NCBI GenBank assembly: GCA_002914845.1
Contig: JXTC01000019.1
Coordinates: 1,421,557 to 1,485,556, forward strand
From: Trema orientale
Taxonomy: Eukaryota; Streptophyta; Magnoliopsida; Rosales; Cannabaceae
DNA: 64,000 nt
Reading direction: 5' to 3'
Part shown: positions 1 through 12,773 of the stretch, piece by piece
Position numbering within the stretch: the stretch's first letter is position 1
How the letters are laid out: every line of letters starts with the position of its first letter
Notes under the pieces: generated by a model
Seen by the model: the letters and a program-made list of their open reading frames with translations, nothing else
What the model was told of the DNA's origin: nothing
Database searches by the model: none
Position numbers and translations under genes: made by a program

Positions 1-221
1 AATCAGATAATCTGTTTAGTACTAATCTAACCCAAGAGATGGCATGTACACAGAAACCTGAACCTGGTCTTGGATAATTTTCTTAAATCAAATTTTCCTT
101 TCCTATTATTAGCAAACTAATAACCTCATCTTTACCATTTTTATGAATTAGTAAATGCAAGCAAATATCGCTAGTGGTGCTGACCTACCTGGGTTTTTTG
201 TCATGACAGACCTATCTTCAG

Positions 222-1237
222 TCCCTTACCATACGGCTCGAGGAAATGAGAGTCAAAAGGCGTGATTCAGAACAGTGGATGCATCATCGCTTGCTTCCCC
301 AAGAACTCAGGGAGCGGGTTAGGCGTTACGATCAATACAAGTGGTTGGAAACACGTGGGGTTGATGAAGAAAGCCTGGTTCAAAGTCTACCCAAGGATCT
401 TAGGAGAGATATCAAGCGGCACCTCTGTCTCGCTTTAGTGAGGAGGGTATGAATTTTTAATAGTATTTGGTACCTTCATCCTCAAAGGTGTGATTTACAA
501 TATCTCATGTGTCCTCTCATTTTGGTAATTATCATGATTTATAGGTCCCTCTCTTTGAGAACATGGATGAGAGGCTTCTTGATGCCATTTGCGAGCGACT
601 GAAACCGAGTTTATTCACAGAGAGTACTTTCATTGTTCGGGAAGGAGATCCAGTCGATGAAATGCTTTTCATTATTCGTGGACGCCTTGAGAGTGTCACT
701 ACAGATGGGGGGAGGAGCGGGTTTTTCAACCGCAGTTTACTTAAGGAAGGTGATTTCTGTGGAGAGGAGCTTCTGACCTGGGCACTGGATCCAAAATCTG
801 GCTCTAATCTCCCGTCTTCCACTCGGACTGTGAAAGCTTTGACAGAGGTTGAGGCTTTTGCCCTGATTGCTGAGGAGCTAAAATTTGTGGCTAGTCAGTT
901 CCGACGCCTCCACAGCAGGCAGGTTCAACACACCTTCCGTTTCTACTCTCAGCAATGGAGGACATGGGCTGCTTGCTTCATCCAAGCAGCTTGGCGCCGG
1001 TATGCTAAGAGAAAAGCCTTGGAGCAGCTTCGTCGAAAGGAGGAAGAAGAAGCAGAAGGGGCCAGAACTAATGCCGGTGGAGGCACGTATAGTCTTGGCG
1101 CCACCATTTTAGCTTCGAGATTTGCTGCAAATGCTCTCCGGGGTGTTCACCGAAACCGGAATGCAAAGACTGCTAGGGAGTTGGTCAAACTACAGAAGCC
1201 CCCAGAACCAGATTTTACTGCTGAAGATGCAGATTGA
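222..1237 (+). CDS. Cyclic nucleotide-gated ion channel, group II (CNGC5/6/9-like), 3' part
   Basis: C-terminal part of a plasma-membrane cation channel, usually Ca2+-permeable and calmodulin-regulated; the transmembrane part lies left of the window. Two exons: 222-446 and 545-1237, joined in phase 0 (AGG|GTATGA ... ATAG|GTC). The first exon opens with SLTIRLEEMRVKRRD, the segment just after S6, then the C-linker (EQWMHHRLLP, KDLRRDIKRHLCL). The second exon carries the cyclic nucleotide-binding domain with its phosphate-binding cassette and hinge (GDFCGEELLTWALDP, then STRTVKALTEVEAF) and an IQ calmodulin site (FIQAAWRRYAKRK). It ends PPEPDFTAEDAD, the tail style of group II channels. The match to my memory of Arabidopsis CNGC5 and its relatives is close over the whole length; which paralogue it is cannot be settled from this half. 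No breaks are visible. Confidence 0.93.
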
Positions 1238-1869
1238 GTTTAAAGTGTATAATGACTCATTTATGTCACTGTTAACTATTGCTCAAACAGACGAACAAGA
1301 AAGAATGTCTCATAACTATATGTTTTTCTTAGAAGGGCTGCAAAACGATTTATTGTACTTAAAAGTTATAGGCGTTCCAGTGTTGGTTTTACAAGATTTG
1401 CTAGAAGCAATTTCAAAGCTTTGTATGATTTAGCATTAACGACTAAATGCATTTTGCACCTATATTTTGGGATAGATGAGCACTTTGAACTTAAATTTAT
1501 GTGAAAATTAATCCCTAAGGACACAGTAGCCGATTGGTCAAATTGTGCTTTTTTCAATTTTGTAATTCAAATCTAAAACACTCAACTTTTGTAATATTGT
1601 GGTTTTTTGGATTTTTACCAAAAATACTACTATTATGGTTTTAATTTTTAAGCCTCAATCAGACAGTCAGCAAAACTTAAGAAGTTAATTGCCAGAACTC
1701 AACCAATCAATAACTTCAACCAAGCTAAAAAACAAATTTCAACTAGTTTGGAGAAAATTAGGGATTGATTTAGAATTTTATAATAAAAAATGTTATACAC
1801 AAAAAATTGAAATAAGAAGATCTTGCGAAGGTAAAAACTTATCCTCTCCTCTCAAACTACTGCTGAGTC
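1238..1869 (+). other. CNGC 3' untranslated and downstream region
   Basis: AT-rich sequence after the CNGC stop. The first few hundred bases are presumably 3' UTR. Short open frames here overlap the end of the channel gene in the wrong frame or have no recognisable content. I see no further gene. Confidence 0.5.
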
Positions 1870-1872
1870 TAA

Positions 1873-2268
1873 GGCCATCTCTAACCCAAAACTTCAAATT
1901 GGTGTGACTTTTACACTAATTTACAATTTTTTTTTCACACTATCTTGAAAACCATCTTCAACCTAAAACTTTAAATCTTTACACCTAAAAGAATACTTTC
2001 TTTTTCTCATTTTTTTAATTTATAAACAATTAATAATTGAAGAAAAGGACACAAAGGGAATAAAATTCATTGCCTATTATATTTAAAGGCTAGAATTGAA
2101 ATTAATAAAGTTTGTAAACCAAACCTTAAAGCTACAGTGAAACTTCAAATTTGGCGCAATATTGTTGCAAACGCTAAAATAAAGTCATATTTTAATGTTC
2201 GGTTGGAGCACATTTTTAACTTCAATTTGGTCTAAAACTTTATTTTGAAGTTGGGTTGGAGATGGCCC
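1873..2268. mobile_element. MITE, PIF/Harbinger-like, TAA target duplication
   Basis: About 396 bp, AT-rich, non-coding. The left end reads GGCCATCTCTAACCCAA and the right end, reverse-complemented, GGGCCATCTCCAACCCAA, so the termini are inverted repeats with two differences. The flanks are TAA at 1870-1872 and TAA at 2269-2271, the 3-bp duplication typical of PIF/Harbinger elements. Internal sub-terminal motifs (ACTTCAAATTTGG and relatives) recur in both orientations. Confidence 0.8.
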
Positions 2269-2473
2269 TAATATATGAAACAGATTAGTAGCCTTACTAA
2301 AAAATTAATTAAAGATCACTTTGCTGAAAAAAAAGTAATAGAGATTAATAGAATGTTCGGTATTACAACAAGTGCTGAGAATCTATGAGTTTCATCATGC
2401 GATTAGGTTCTCTTTGTCGAAAGGATAAATGATGAGTATATATGTATACATTTTCTCAATATGTATTTATCAA

Positions 2474-2597
2474 GAGCAATGCTATGAGATACAAGTGTAA
2501 TTATATTTTTGGATAATTATAATTAATAAACTAGATCTCATCTGAAATGTAAGTAAAATCAGCCTGTAGCACGATATGGTGCCCCTTAGCATTACTC
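2474..2597. mobile_element. Short MITE with 9-bp target duplication (Mutator-like)
   Basis: 124-bp element with inverted ends GAGCAATGCTA and TAGCATTACTC (10 of 11 bases pair). It is flanked by ATTTATCAA (2465-2473) and ATTTGTCAA (2598-2606), a 9-bp duplication with one change. Nine bases is the Mutator superfamily size. No coding capacity. Confidence 0.75.
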
Positions 2598-2741
2598 ATT
2601 TGTCAAGTCTTGAAAACTCTCTCTTGCTTCTTTTTTTTTTCTTCTAACTTTAGAACTTGAAAATAAATTTGTACAAAAAGAATGGATTGATAAGTTTTCT
2701 TTTCCCCTTAAGGCTATATAATATCATATAATATTTAAGCT

Positions 2742-3030
2742 ATGTCTGATAGGAGGAAAAATTGAGGAAAGAAAAGAGTTTGAGAGAAAAGTGAAGGAAA
2801 AATTATTTGGTATGAAGGAAAATGGAAAGAAATGGAAAATGATGGGGAAAAAATAGTAGAGTCCATTAAAAAAAAATTCCGTCCCAAAATGGAAAGAAAA
2901 GTGGAGAAAAGTGGAAAGAGAACTTATTTAGTAAGTTAGTGGGATTGAATTTATAAAAATATCCTTATACACTAATTTTAAAATAATAATAGAGAGAGTA
3001 AAAGAGTCATTTTAAAATAAACTAATTTTC
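2742..3030. repeat. Purine-rich probable MITE remnant
   Basis: Strongly purine-biased stretch beginning CTATGTCTGATAGGAGGAAA, with repeated GGAAAATGGAAAG-type words. This style is common in degraded MITEs of eudicots. I could not find a matching inverted end, so the boundaries are approximate and the class unknown. Confidence 0.3.
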
Positions 3031-3210
3031 TTTCGAAAAGTTATATTCAGACCCAATATTAACTATATATATCCTAATTTTTAAGAAAATGACCATACAA
3101 GACAATATAATAAAAACTCCTAATTTAAATGATAAAAGCACCCTTTTTCATTCCATTCTCTCGCTCTTCTAATATCTGCGGCACCGTGTCCCTTACAATT
3201 CTTTTATATT

Positions 3211-3400
3211 TCTTATTTCTTTTGTAGTTGTTCTTTATTCTTTAGTTTCATTTCTTTGTTTCTCTATTCAAGATCTCTTCCATTTTTATTTGGCTTTGTA
3301 TGTTTCTTCTTATTTCTTTTGCAGTTGTTCTTTATTCTTTAGTTTCATTTCTTTGTTTCTGGCTTCGTATGTTTCTTCTTCTCATTTTGGAGTAGTTAAA
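3211..3400. repeat. Direct tandem duplication, period 97 bp
   Basis: A pyrimidine-rich unit starting TCTTATTTCTTTTG at 3211 is repeated at 3308. The two copies also share the later segment GGCTT(T/C)GTATGTTTCTTCTT. Near-identity over most of the unit points to a fairly recent local duplication. No coding content. Confidence 0.75.
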
Positions 3401-5083
3401 AATGATTGTTGAAGAAAGAGTAATCAAAGAAAATAAGGAAACATTTAATTCAAAGAGAGAAGTAATGAAGTATTGTCATTTAAAAGACATGGAGAAACTA
3501 GCTAAATAATAAACAAGGAAAAATTTCTAAACTAGTGATCAAAGAGCATATATAAGTTCATTTTATTAGCATTTTCATTATCTCGCAATTTTTTTGGAAG
3601 CAGATTTATTATATTAGCAGCCATCATTATTCTATGATGATTTCGAGACTTCAAAACAGATAATTGAAAGGACAAATACTTTTTGTGATTTGTGTTTTTA
3701 ATATATATGTGTATATAATATATCCGAAGATATTTAACAGAAATATTGAAAATAACTTAAAAAAAAAAGGAAAAGAAAGAGAGAGTGATGACAGATAGCA
3801 TACAGGGTTTTTTTTATGTGATTTAAACTACAAAAAAGCTTTTAAGCTTCATCCGCAGAGTGTAAGCATACAAAATAGTTTTTTTTTTTTTTCTTTTTCT
3901 TCTTGAGACAAAGAAACCTGCTATTAAGAAAAGCAAAATTTTTACACTAACAGATTTTGATGGAAGAAGAAAATTTTTCCAACCAAATTAATAAGCTCAC
4001 TCTCCACTCAGTAACCACAATGTTAGGAAAAAAAGAAAAATAAGCAAATACATTCAATAATAAACTAGTCCTCAATGAGATCTTGAACAGTAAACTAGTC
4101 TTCAATGAGACTTTGAACAATTATCAATGCATCTAACTCCATAAATAGAAGATTGTAAGCGGATACATTTTAATTATTGCAAAAACACTCTTCTGAAAGA
4201 TTGGAAACAGGTATTCCGCAAAAATCAATATTCTTCGATATTTATTATTCCAGATCTAAAACTAAACCCACATAAAAAGTTTGAAAAGGAGATCATAGAG
4301 ATTAAAATCTACCTTCACTCAAAGAAAAGGACTATTAAACAAAAAATAAGAACAAAGTAAAAATAATATCCTACCAGACACAGAGTTCTATCCACGGGAG
4401 ATTGGCATTATAGAAAGGAAGTAAGTTTGAGAAAAAGGGAGCAGCTTAGTGCTATAGCCCTTTATGAGACAAATACTTGGGGTTTAAGCATGCAAAATAA
4501 CCAGAAGGACCTTGCTAACATAATGTAGAGAATCAAGGCCGAGGGAATGAGACACAATTTGTGGGAAAGGGGCTCAAATTTCCTATAATGTGTATAGAGG
4601 TTATATAAAAAGGTAAATACATTCTCTTGCTCTCCATTTCGGATTCTTCGTTATAGATTACTAAACATACATACGCCAATTGTTTAAGGGCAGATTTGAC
4701 AAAACAAAAGAAAAGAAGAAAGCGGGAACAGGAGATAAGAGACAAGAATTCCATTTTCATTTTGACTAAGCATTGGAGAGTAAGATTGCATTAACAGTTT
4801 CTCACAAATGTTTTCGTGCAGAACAGTAATAAGGGCAATAATAAGAACAAATAAACAAAATAAGAAAAAAAAAGGGGGGGCTAGAACTGACAAAGAACCT
4901 TGTATTGAGAGAATGCTAAGATGAATAACAATTACTATGACCTCAAGATTCAAAACTGATCCCAATTTTGGTAACTCTAGGAGGACATTCCAAATGTACC
5001 GTCCCTGAGTGAATTTTCCGCTTACTCGTGTAGATGAACCAAGTCAATAATAATTTCCTTTAGATTGCCATGAATGAGATCAA
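3401..5083. other. Gene-free stretch and 3' end of the TM9 gene
   Basis: AT-rich, with short poly(A)/poly(T) tracts and a near-duplicate pair of CAGTAAACTAGTC/CTCAATGAGA motifs around 4065-4120. The right-hand few hundred bases should hold the 3' UTR of the minus-strand TM9 gene. No convincing gene on either strand; the short frames at 4533-4965 look like chance ORFs. Confidence 0.5.
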
Positions 5084-8000
5084 TCAATCGATCTTAACTG
5101 ATGAGTAGATGAGCCTTGTGAACCAGAAACAAGCATAGAAACCGATTGTGCCGGTCAGCACAAAGAAAGCGTACGAGCCAATCAACATGTACCCGAAATA
5201 CAAGGCACCAGACACTGGCTTTGTGATATCAAGCTTGGTGAAGAAATAGAATGCCGCATAGAGGAAAAGGTAGAGTGCTGAGGAGCCTGAAGTCAAATAC
5301 GACCTCCACCACCAAAGATAGTCTTCGCTGCATAGTTGGAAGTAGCAAAGCACAATGGTGATCTCGGCACAGGTGATGATGAGGATGATGAAGACAATGA
5401 ACAGAAATCCAAAAATGTAGTAGAACTGATGCAGCCATATTGAGGTAAGGATGAAAAACAGCTCGATAAAGACAGCCCCGAAAGGAAGTATGCCTCCAAT
5501 TAGGATAGAGAAGGCTGGATTCATGTACCAAGCCTGTTCCGGGATCTGTCTGGGGATCTTGTTAGTTTTCACGGGATCCTCAATTGCTGGCTTCTTAAAC
5601 CCGACATAGGCACCAACAAATACAAGTGGAACCGAGATACCAAACCATAAAACCACCAGAGCAAACATGGTTCCAAATGGCACTGCCCCAGATGATTTCT
5701 CACCCCAAATCAGAGCATTCAAAACGAAGAAAATGGCAAAGACAGTTGCAGGAAACAGGAAAGCAGTCTTCACGGTGATTTTCTTCCATTCTGTTCCTTT
5801 GAACATTTTGTACAGACGCGCAGAAGAATATCCTGCAAAAATGCCCATAAAGACCCAGAGTAGGAGCATGGCTGTCATGAGTCCACCTCGGTTGGAGGGG
5901 GAGAGGAATCCAAGAGCAGCAAAGATCATGGTGACTAGAATCATCCCAAAGAACTGAACACCAGTTCCAACATATACACACAGTAAATCGGAGTTCGTTG
6001 GAGGCCTAAAAACGTCACCATGGACAAGTTTCCATCCTGTCTCTTCTTGAGCTTCTTCTTGGGTTTCGAGTTGGTTGTACTTGGAGATATCTCGGTAGAG
6101 TGTTCTCAACATGATCATAGCTACCATGCCGGACAAGAAAAGAACAATCATCAAAGAATTAACAATGGAGAACCAGTGAATTTGATCATCAGCCATCAGA
6201 AGATAAGTATCCCAGCGAGATGCCCACTTCACATCACTCTCCTATAAGGTCAAACAAAAGTAAAGGCAATCAAAAAGGTAAAGCCAGCCAAATTTGGTTC
6301 TTGAAGAAGTCAGGAAGCTTTTTTTTCAAAAAAGAAAAAAAAAAAACATAAAATTTTATAAAATTGACCTCCCCTCTCGATTATAAACTCAAATTATATA
6401 AAGAAAAAAGATCTTATAGGCATAGTTACTTACCATAAAGTCAACATCATAAGTAAATATGATTTCCTTCTTGTCCTCAACCTCTTGAGGAGTTTCAGAG
6501 CTTGTAACTGTCTTTCTTGCATGAGGATCACATGTTGATAAACGTGTATTCTCAGTCCATTTACCATCATAAGCATGCTTGATACTAGATTTGACAAAAT
6601 AATTCACCCTTGTCAAACAAGCACAAAATACCATGAAGAAGAAAGAAATAGCGTAAAGAAGCAAATAATGAACTATAACCTGTATGGTTTGACCTCAAAC
6701 CCTACAATCCTTGCTAATTCTGTGACCGGATCTCTGTGAAACTTGACCGTAAATGCCAAGTGGTTGTGAATAAAATGCTTTTCTTCCTTGCTCTGTATGT
6801 AAACGTGTATTCAAATTTGGTTAAATAATAACATCCAAATAACTTCTATAATTAGTAACAACATATAATAGGTCTGGCACACATACCCCAGCATACTGTC
6901 CTCTAAGACCAACGTGATAGCCATGTTGATACACAATGGAAGATTCTATATCAGTTCTTCGTATGGGAACAACCAAAGGAAGATTATCCAGAATCCTATC
7001 ATGTCATGAGTAGCAATAATCATCAGAAAAAGACGCCAACACCCCAGTTACTAATTACAGATAACCATGAAAACAGACAAAATAATTTTAGACCCTCACA
7101 TGTTCACCCGATACTCATCATCTATCTTTTCCTTGAATTCTTTGGCAGTTTTCGCATCAAGCGTAATATGACAAAGAACATTGCACATCTGTGGTTCTCT
7201 CATTTTAAACTGCAACAAACATTAAATTATTTCAGCCGCTAAACAACATATATAAGGGAAAATAGCGATAAAGTTCACCCCAGAAGACTAAATGACCTCA
7301 TAAGGAGAGTTTTCAATGCGATCGCCACGAAGGACTTCCCCAAGATTCTCTGCGCTGTCAACTATGTGCTTTGGACGACAATACGGGAGGGAATAGTATG
7401 AGTAGGGAAGCTGTGTTTTTGTAGATGTCAGTTTGTTAACTTTCACCCTCAACGAATCACCCTGCAATAAATTAGCAAAAAATGTTAAAATTCTATATGT
7501 TAAGCTTAGCACGAACATCAAATCCTTAAATCTCTCAAAGAGGGTAACAAGAAAATTTCAAACAAAGACACTTCTACTGCTATCAAAGTTCTTCCTTCCC
7601 CAATTTAGAGGAAGGCATTTGCCTCAGCTCATTGTGCAGCCCATTCGAAACATCTGATCCCGGAAACTTTCAGAAGTTGAGCTCATATACATATAGAAAC
7701 AACAAGTAAATGCTCTTGTCTAGTGGGCATTATGAAACAGATGTGAGTATTCGATACAGATACAAATCCTAGGCCATTTTCTAAAACTCAAACTATGAAT
7801 TCTCAAATTAAATCTCACATCTTAATTAAAAAAAAAAAAAAAACACAAATTTACCCACATTGTAAACCCATCAAATCCCTAAAATTCAAAAAACCAAAAC
7901 ATAGATCTCGACAACCTTTGTCATATAATCGCATTAAAAATACAAAATTCTCGCGAAATGAGCAAAATTATCAACACCAACACATCAAACCGAACTCGGA

Positions 8001-8316
8001 TCTGAATGCCAGTAACTGAAAAGCCACAGAACAACCAAGATCTAGCCCCAAATTCAACCGTACTCGTATACACATACACAAACATGCATATATAGACATA
8101 CATACATACATACATACATACATATCCTATATACTTATACACAAATGTCCATGCATGCGTATACATATATACACACAAACTATAGAAATGAAGAAGAGAG
8201 CTGACCTTCTGAAAATCCTGAGGAGCGACACCAGGGAGGTAGAAGCAACGAACGTGGCATAAGAGCAGAGCGCACAGACAGATCCATAGCTCAAAAGCGA
8301 GAGCTCCTCTCGCCAT
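5084..8316 (-). CDS. Transmembrane 9 superfamily (TM9SF/EMP70) endomembrane protein
   Basis: Multispanning Golgi/endosomal protein of the EMP70/nonaspanin family. Seven exons on the minus strand: 8316-8206, 7461-7297, 7209-7100, 6995-6887, 6792-6680, 6584-6434 and 6241-5084. All junctions are GT-AG and stay in frame, giving about 638 residues, normal for plant TMN proteins (about 640-650). The N-terminus ([20 protein letters not shown]) is a signal peptide, followed by the luminal family opening [11 protein letters not shown]. The luminal domain holds [30 protein letters not shown] and [13 protein letters not shown]. The last exon carries the nine membrane spans and the cytosolic tail ending SSVKID. 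That C-terminal K-I-D fits the KXD/E motif described for Arabidopsis EMP12 as a COPI-binding Golgi-retention signal. Loss of the first exon's ATG would remove the signal peptide, which supports the chosen start. Exact paralogue unknown. Confidence 0.95.
8096..8123. repeat. (TACA)n microsatellite in TM9 intron 1
   Basis: About seven units of a CATA/TACA tetranucleotide in the first intron of the TM9 gene. A likely length polymorphism. Confidence 0.85.
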
Positions 8317-8369
8317 GGCAGAGCGATCTAGATCTCAAACCAACACTCTCCTCCTCCTTCCTTCTTCCC

Positions 8370-8385
8370 TCTCTCCCTCTCTCCG

Positions 8386-8425
<40 letters not shown>

Positions 8426-8495
8426 AAAATGCGATTTTGTGTCACTCTCTCTTGAAATCGTGAGAGTTTCTTTAAAAGCACGAGAAGAACGAGAC

Positions 8496-8527
<32 letters not shown>
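8370..8527. repeat. (CT)n tracts in the TM9 5' UTR/promoter
   Basis: Two CT-rich blocks (about 8370-8425 and 8499-8527) just upstream of the TM9 ATG; on the transcribed strand they read GA-rich. Such Y-patch/GAGA tracts are common around plant transcription starts. No TATA box stands out. Confidence 0.6.
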
Positions 8528-8530
<3 letters not shown>

Positions 8531-8739
8531 AACCAAATTAGTTTGGGATTTACAAGACACTGTGAACTCGCATTTATGGCCGTCCGATCTCACTTGTGGA
8601 AGATCTGACCGTACGTCATTTGACGGTGATCACTATTCCTCTCATGGATAAGATGGTAAATTCGGTAGTCCGTGGTCAAATTTCTAGTTTCTGCTTCTTA
8701 ATTGGTATGAAAGAAATGTTTTGTTACTTTTTGAATTAC

Positions 8740-8796
8740 TAGTTACACAACTTTTTTTTTTTTTTTTTTTGCTGGAGGATATTAGTTGCACAACTT
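8740..8796. repeat. Poly(T) micro-insertion with 14-bp flanking direct repeat
   Basis: TAGTTACACAACTT (8740-8753) and TAGTTGCACAACTT (8783-8796) flank a 29-bp insert made of a T-run and a short GCTGGAGGATAT end. Target-duplication length plus homopolymer is the signature of target-primed reverse transcription, here with almost no body. On the minus strand it reads a short unique head followed by poly(A). Confidence 0.6.
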
Positions 8797-8799
8797 AAT

Positions 8800-11700
8800 A
8801 GATAATTCTATGTCACTCACTCAAATTCCTTTTTTTTTTTCCCTTTTTTGGGGTTCTTATATGGTAATAAATCTTATTTTGATATTCTTGTTAACTACTA
8901 ATATAGTAATATTGACATGATATAGATATATGATATCATATGAAATCTTAAGAAATGTGATTTGTAATTATGCGTACGGACTTATTTAGCAATTTTTTTT
9001 CATTTTTTGTTTTTAAAATTTAAAAAAAAACTAATTAAGATTATCTCAAGTAACATCTTAAAATATCTCATCCTCACTTCACTTTGAAAAATGAGAAAAA
9101 AATATATAATTAAAAAAAAAAGGTCACCTACCCCAGTCCCAAATGAATGTCTTTTAAGCCTTTTAGCAAGTGTGATTAGTGTATTCAAAGCCATGCTAAT
9201 AGTTTATGACATTTTTTAACCTTATAGGTGCCTTTGATGTGTGCTCAAAGTTCGTATTGGTTTTTTATGTGCTATAATACCATATTCGAATTTTTTTTAT
9301 TTAGTAAAAAAAGGAAAATTAACAATTCACATATTGGTAAACTACTAAGATAGATAATGGGGAATAAATACTCATTTCCTTTTCTAAGAAAGAGTACCAA
9401 GAATATGGAGGAATAACTTCTTTATGTCCTTTTTGCCTTTCTTGAGAGACCCCTTAAATATATGCAATTAAAAAAGACAAGACTAGTTTTGAGCATGACA
9501 TTCCCCTTTTTTTTCACGCAAAAAGAAAAAGAAAGAAGAAGAAAGACATTACAACCCAACAACATATAAGTATCAGCTATTGATAATTCAAAACTTTGTA
9601 CCTAATAAGAAGTGTGGTAACTACATTTCGTTTCACTTCATTTTAAAATAAATGGTTAATTGTATAATACTGGAGAATGGTTTCCACCCAATTTATGCAT
9701 ACTATTATACTATATACCAACGAGTAAAAAACAGAAAAAGATTGCTTTTTTGCAATAAACTAATGTAGTAAAATTCTTTCTTAAAAAAATCTTCTTAAAA
9801 AGAGAAAAATAAATGCCATGAGAGTGACCTTCTAACTGAAATCTCAGGGGAAAGTGAAACCCACAAACCACAAAGGCAGGCCGTCCCTGTAAGCCACCTA
9901 CTAGAGTCGTTACAGATTCATATACTTGATTTTATATTTTTTTCTTTTTTTTTTTTTGTATTTTTTGGTGGTTCTAATTTAAATAGATTAATAATTTTAT
10001 ATAAATTATTCTCTTTCTTATAACTTTCTAAATTTTCTAAAAGTACCCTCAGTTTGTGTATAAAGTACCAATCCAAATTTTTTTTTATATGATGATTGAC
10101 TCTGCCCATTTATACGTACATCACATGAATTATGTTTTAATTAGTGTCAATTTGAAGTTGCTTTTCCAAGGAATTTTTAACTAGTGGAATTTGCAGTGCT
10201 ACGCAAAGGGCAACACTGATCTGAGCTTACTTTAAATGTACAATATGACGGTCATAGCATTGACAAGCATAATTAACCAAATGCAAGCTACTCAGATCCC
10301 AGCCCCCACATTTTTTAGCAGGAAAAAAAAATATATGAATAAACTAATAACCTGTGTTGTATTCTCGAAGTGTGGTTTACCCCTTTTTTTTTTTTTTTTT
10401 TTTTGATGACCGAAGTGTGGTTTACCTATGTGATGATTAATATGCACTAATAATAGACGTCAAATCATATCAAGATCAAACAATCGAAAGAATGAAAATA
10501 TGACTAAAGAACAAAATCTTTGTAGAACTAGTCGTTTTTTATTAGGTTGGATCTTTTAGGTTTATTTGGAAAAAAAAAAAAAACTAACGAAGTACATCTT
10601 TGGCATAGTATAAATTAGGAAATATACCCTTCTTAATAATTTTTTGATGAGTACAACTTTTTAATTTTTAAATTATTTTAAATACAAAAATGTATCTATT
10701 ATTTATGTCATTAATGGTCCACATTTCGGCTAAATAGGAGAGGTCGAGTTGCTAAACATATTGTCTAGTACGGCTCGATACCTTGTCTTGTCATGTCTAG
10801 TGCTAAATACTCAAATGTATCTCTCTTTTTTCTGTCAAGTTTCTAGACATCTTGTCTAACTCTCGACACTCTTATTTGATGCCCTTAAGAGTACATAAAT
10901 CTTTTTATACCCCCTTTAAAAAATGGGTGTATTTTATCTAAAAACTATTGAGATGAGTGTATTTTCTAATACTCATTATTACAGGGTGTATTTCACCTAT
11001 TTTTTCAAAACTAAAGGGTTGCTTTATGCTTATTACACTTTTACTTTTTATAAGTTCTAATAAACAAATAAATGGAAGGTGGAGATCCTAAAATATTGCT
11101 TAAGTTGATATCTTACCATTCTTTTAATTAAATAAAATAAAATAAAACGGACAGCAAAATAGGTACCAAATAAGACAAATTTCTGATCTGAATGGAGTTC
11201 TGATATTGTCATTTATGCTAGAAATGTAGATTTTTTTCTAGGGAAGGAAATGTATGGGGAAACCCGGAAAAATGGATAAGAGCAGAGTCAATTGCACATT
11301 TTGGCTTAATGGCTTCACAAGGTAAAGCATTCATGGCACCCTCTTGAGTTGTATGCGCCACTATTGGTACACACTCCACCTTCAATCAAGACGGGTGGCA
11401 CGATCCGACGGTGGGAAGGGTACCGGTACCAAAAGTCCAAAAGAAGTGGGCATCCCTTGTTTGTATTTTGGTTTATGTATCAGTACTTGATATTCCCTGT
11501 TCTCTTTTCATTCTCATTCATCTTCTATGTTTCTCTCTAACTGGGATTGCATGAATTGAGTGCCACAAAATCAAAGGAAAGTAATGAAAAAAAAAATCCT
11601 GAACTCTAGGTTTATTGTGGAGTTATTTCCTTTTATGTAATACTTTTTTTGGATGTTTGATGTAGATAAAAGAACCCCAAGTCATTGAAGTGTAAATACA

Positions 11701-11999
11701 AGGCATCTCCATTCTCTAAAGACCTNTCATAAGTATGAATGAAAAATTCTTTCAAATATGATTTTTGGTGATAAGGAAACAACACATATAGATACAACCA
11801 CCCAAAATGAAACTATATTCACAATCTTTAGTGAGAAGCATCAACATTACTTGAAGAATGAAGACCATGTTATAACCTCAAAAAATGACTGTGCTTTTAC
11901 ACCAACAGCCTAAATGAATAATAATCATAATAAAGGATGGAGACAGAATGAGATAGAAAGACGGCCAATTGGCCATAGGGGCTCCAAAACAATTGGATT
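8800..11999. other. Gene-free intergenic DNA
   Basis: AT-rich intergenic DNA with many homopolymer tracts. The moderately GC-richer patch at 11260-11570 contains a short open frame but no recognisable domain. One assembly N lies at 11726. Apart from the poly(T) micro-insertion at 10366-10426 I see no definable gene, RNA or element. The right end should include the 3' UTR of the minus-strand EEP-fold gene. Confidence 0.5.
10366..10426. repeat. Poly(T) micro-insertion with perfect 16-bp direct repeat
   Basis: CGAAGTGTGGTTTACC occurs at 10366-10381 and again, without change, at 10411-10426. Between the copies lie 29 bp: CCC, twenty T and GATGAC. This reads as a retro-insertion footprint with only the tail and six head bases remaining. 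Confidence 0.7.
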
Positions 12000-12715
12000 T
12001 CAGTTTTCCTCTTGAGTGGGTGGTTCAATCATTCTCACAGTACGAGGAAGCATAAACTCAGCAAACAAGGGATAATGGGAGGACGGATAAGAACCGTCAG
12101 TGTTATCATTGACTACTTCACAGGATACGGGAATCAGAGATCTACCTCTGAAAAGAATCCAATCAATGTGTAGATCCTGAGTTTGGCGATCCCAGCAAAG
12201 GCAGAGGGCTCTTAAGATCAACTTGAGAAATTCAACAGCTCCTTGCTTGTCACCTGAAATCACCAGATGGTATTCAACAATTAAGGCTATTGCTATAATG
12301 ATGATAAGTGAGCAATATCAAATGTAGCGCAGTGGTACCTTTAAACCCATGATAAGTGCGAATAAGAGATATATTTTTCCTCACCCGTGCATTCGGCCAT
12401 GCATCTCTCATATCCCCAACTACACCATGCTCTCTGTTGTCAAGTAGGAGAAATTATTTACCGAAAAAACATAAACAAGAGAAATGAATGGCCATCCAAT
12501 CAATTCAGCAGCTACGAGGAATGAAATATGTGCTACTCTCAAAATCTATGAGGACGAAGATACTAACCACCAACAAGAGATAAAAATCTATCCATTGACC
12601 AAGAAAAAAAAGAGAGGAAGACAACTGTAGGGGGTCGGAATTTACAAACTTGAAATGAAAAGGGCTCCAATATTTTTTTCTATCATTGAGAAATACAGGG
12701 AAGACAGCTGTTCCC

Positions 12716-12773
<58 letters not shown>

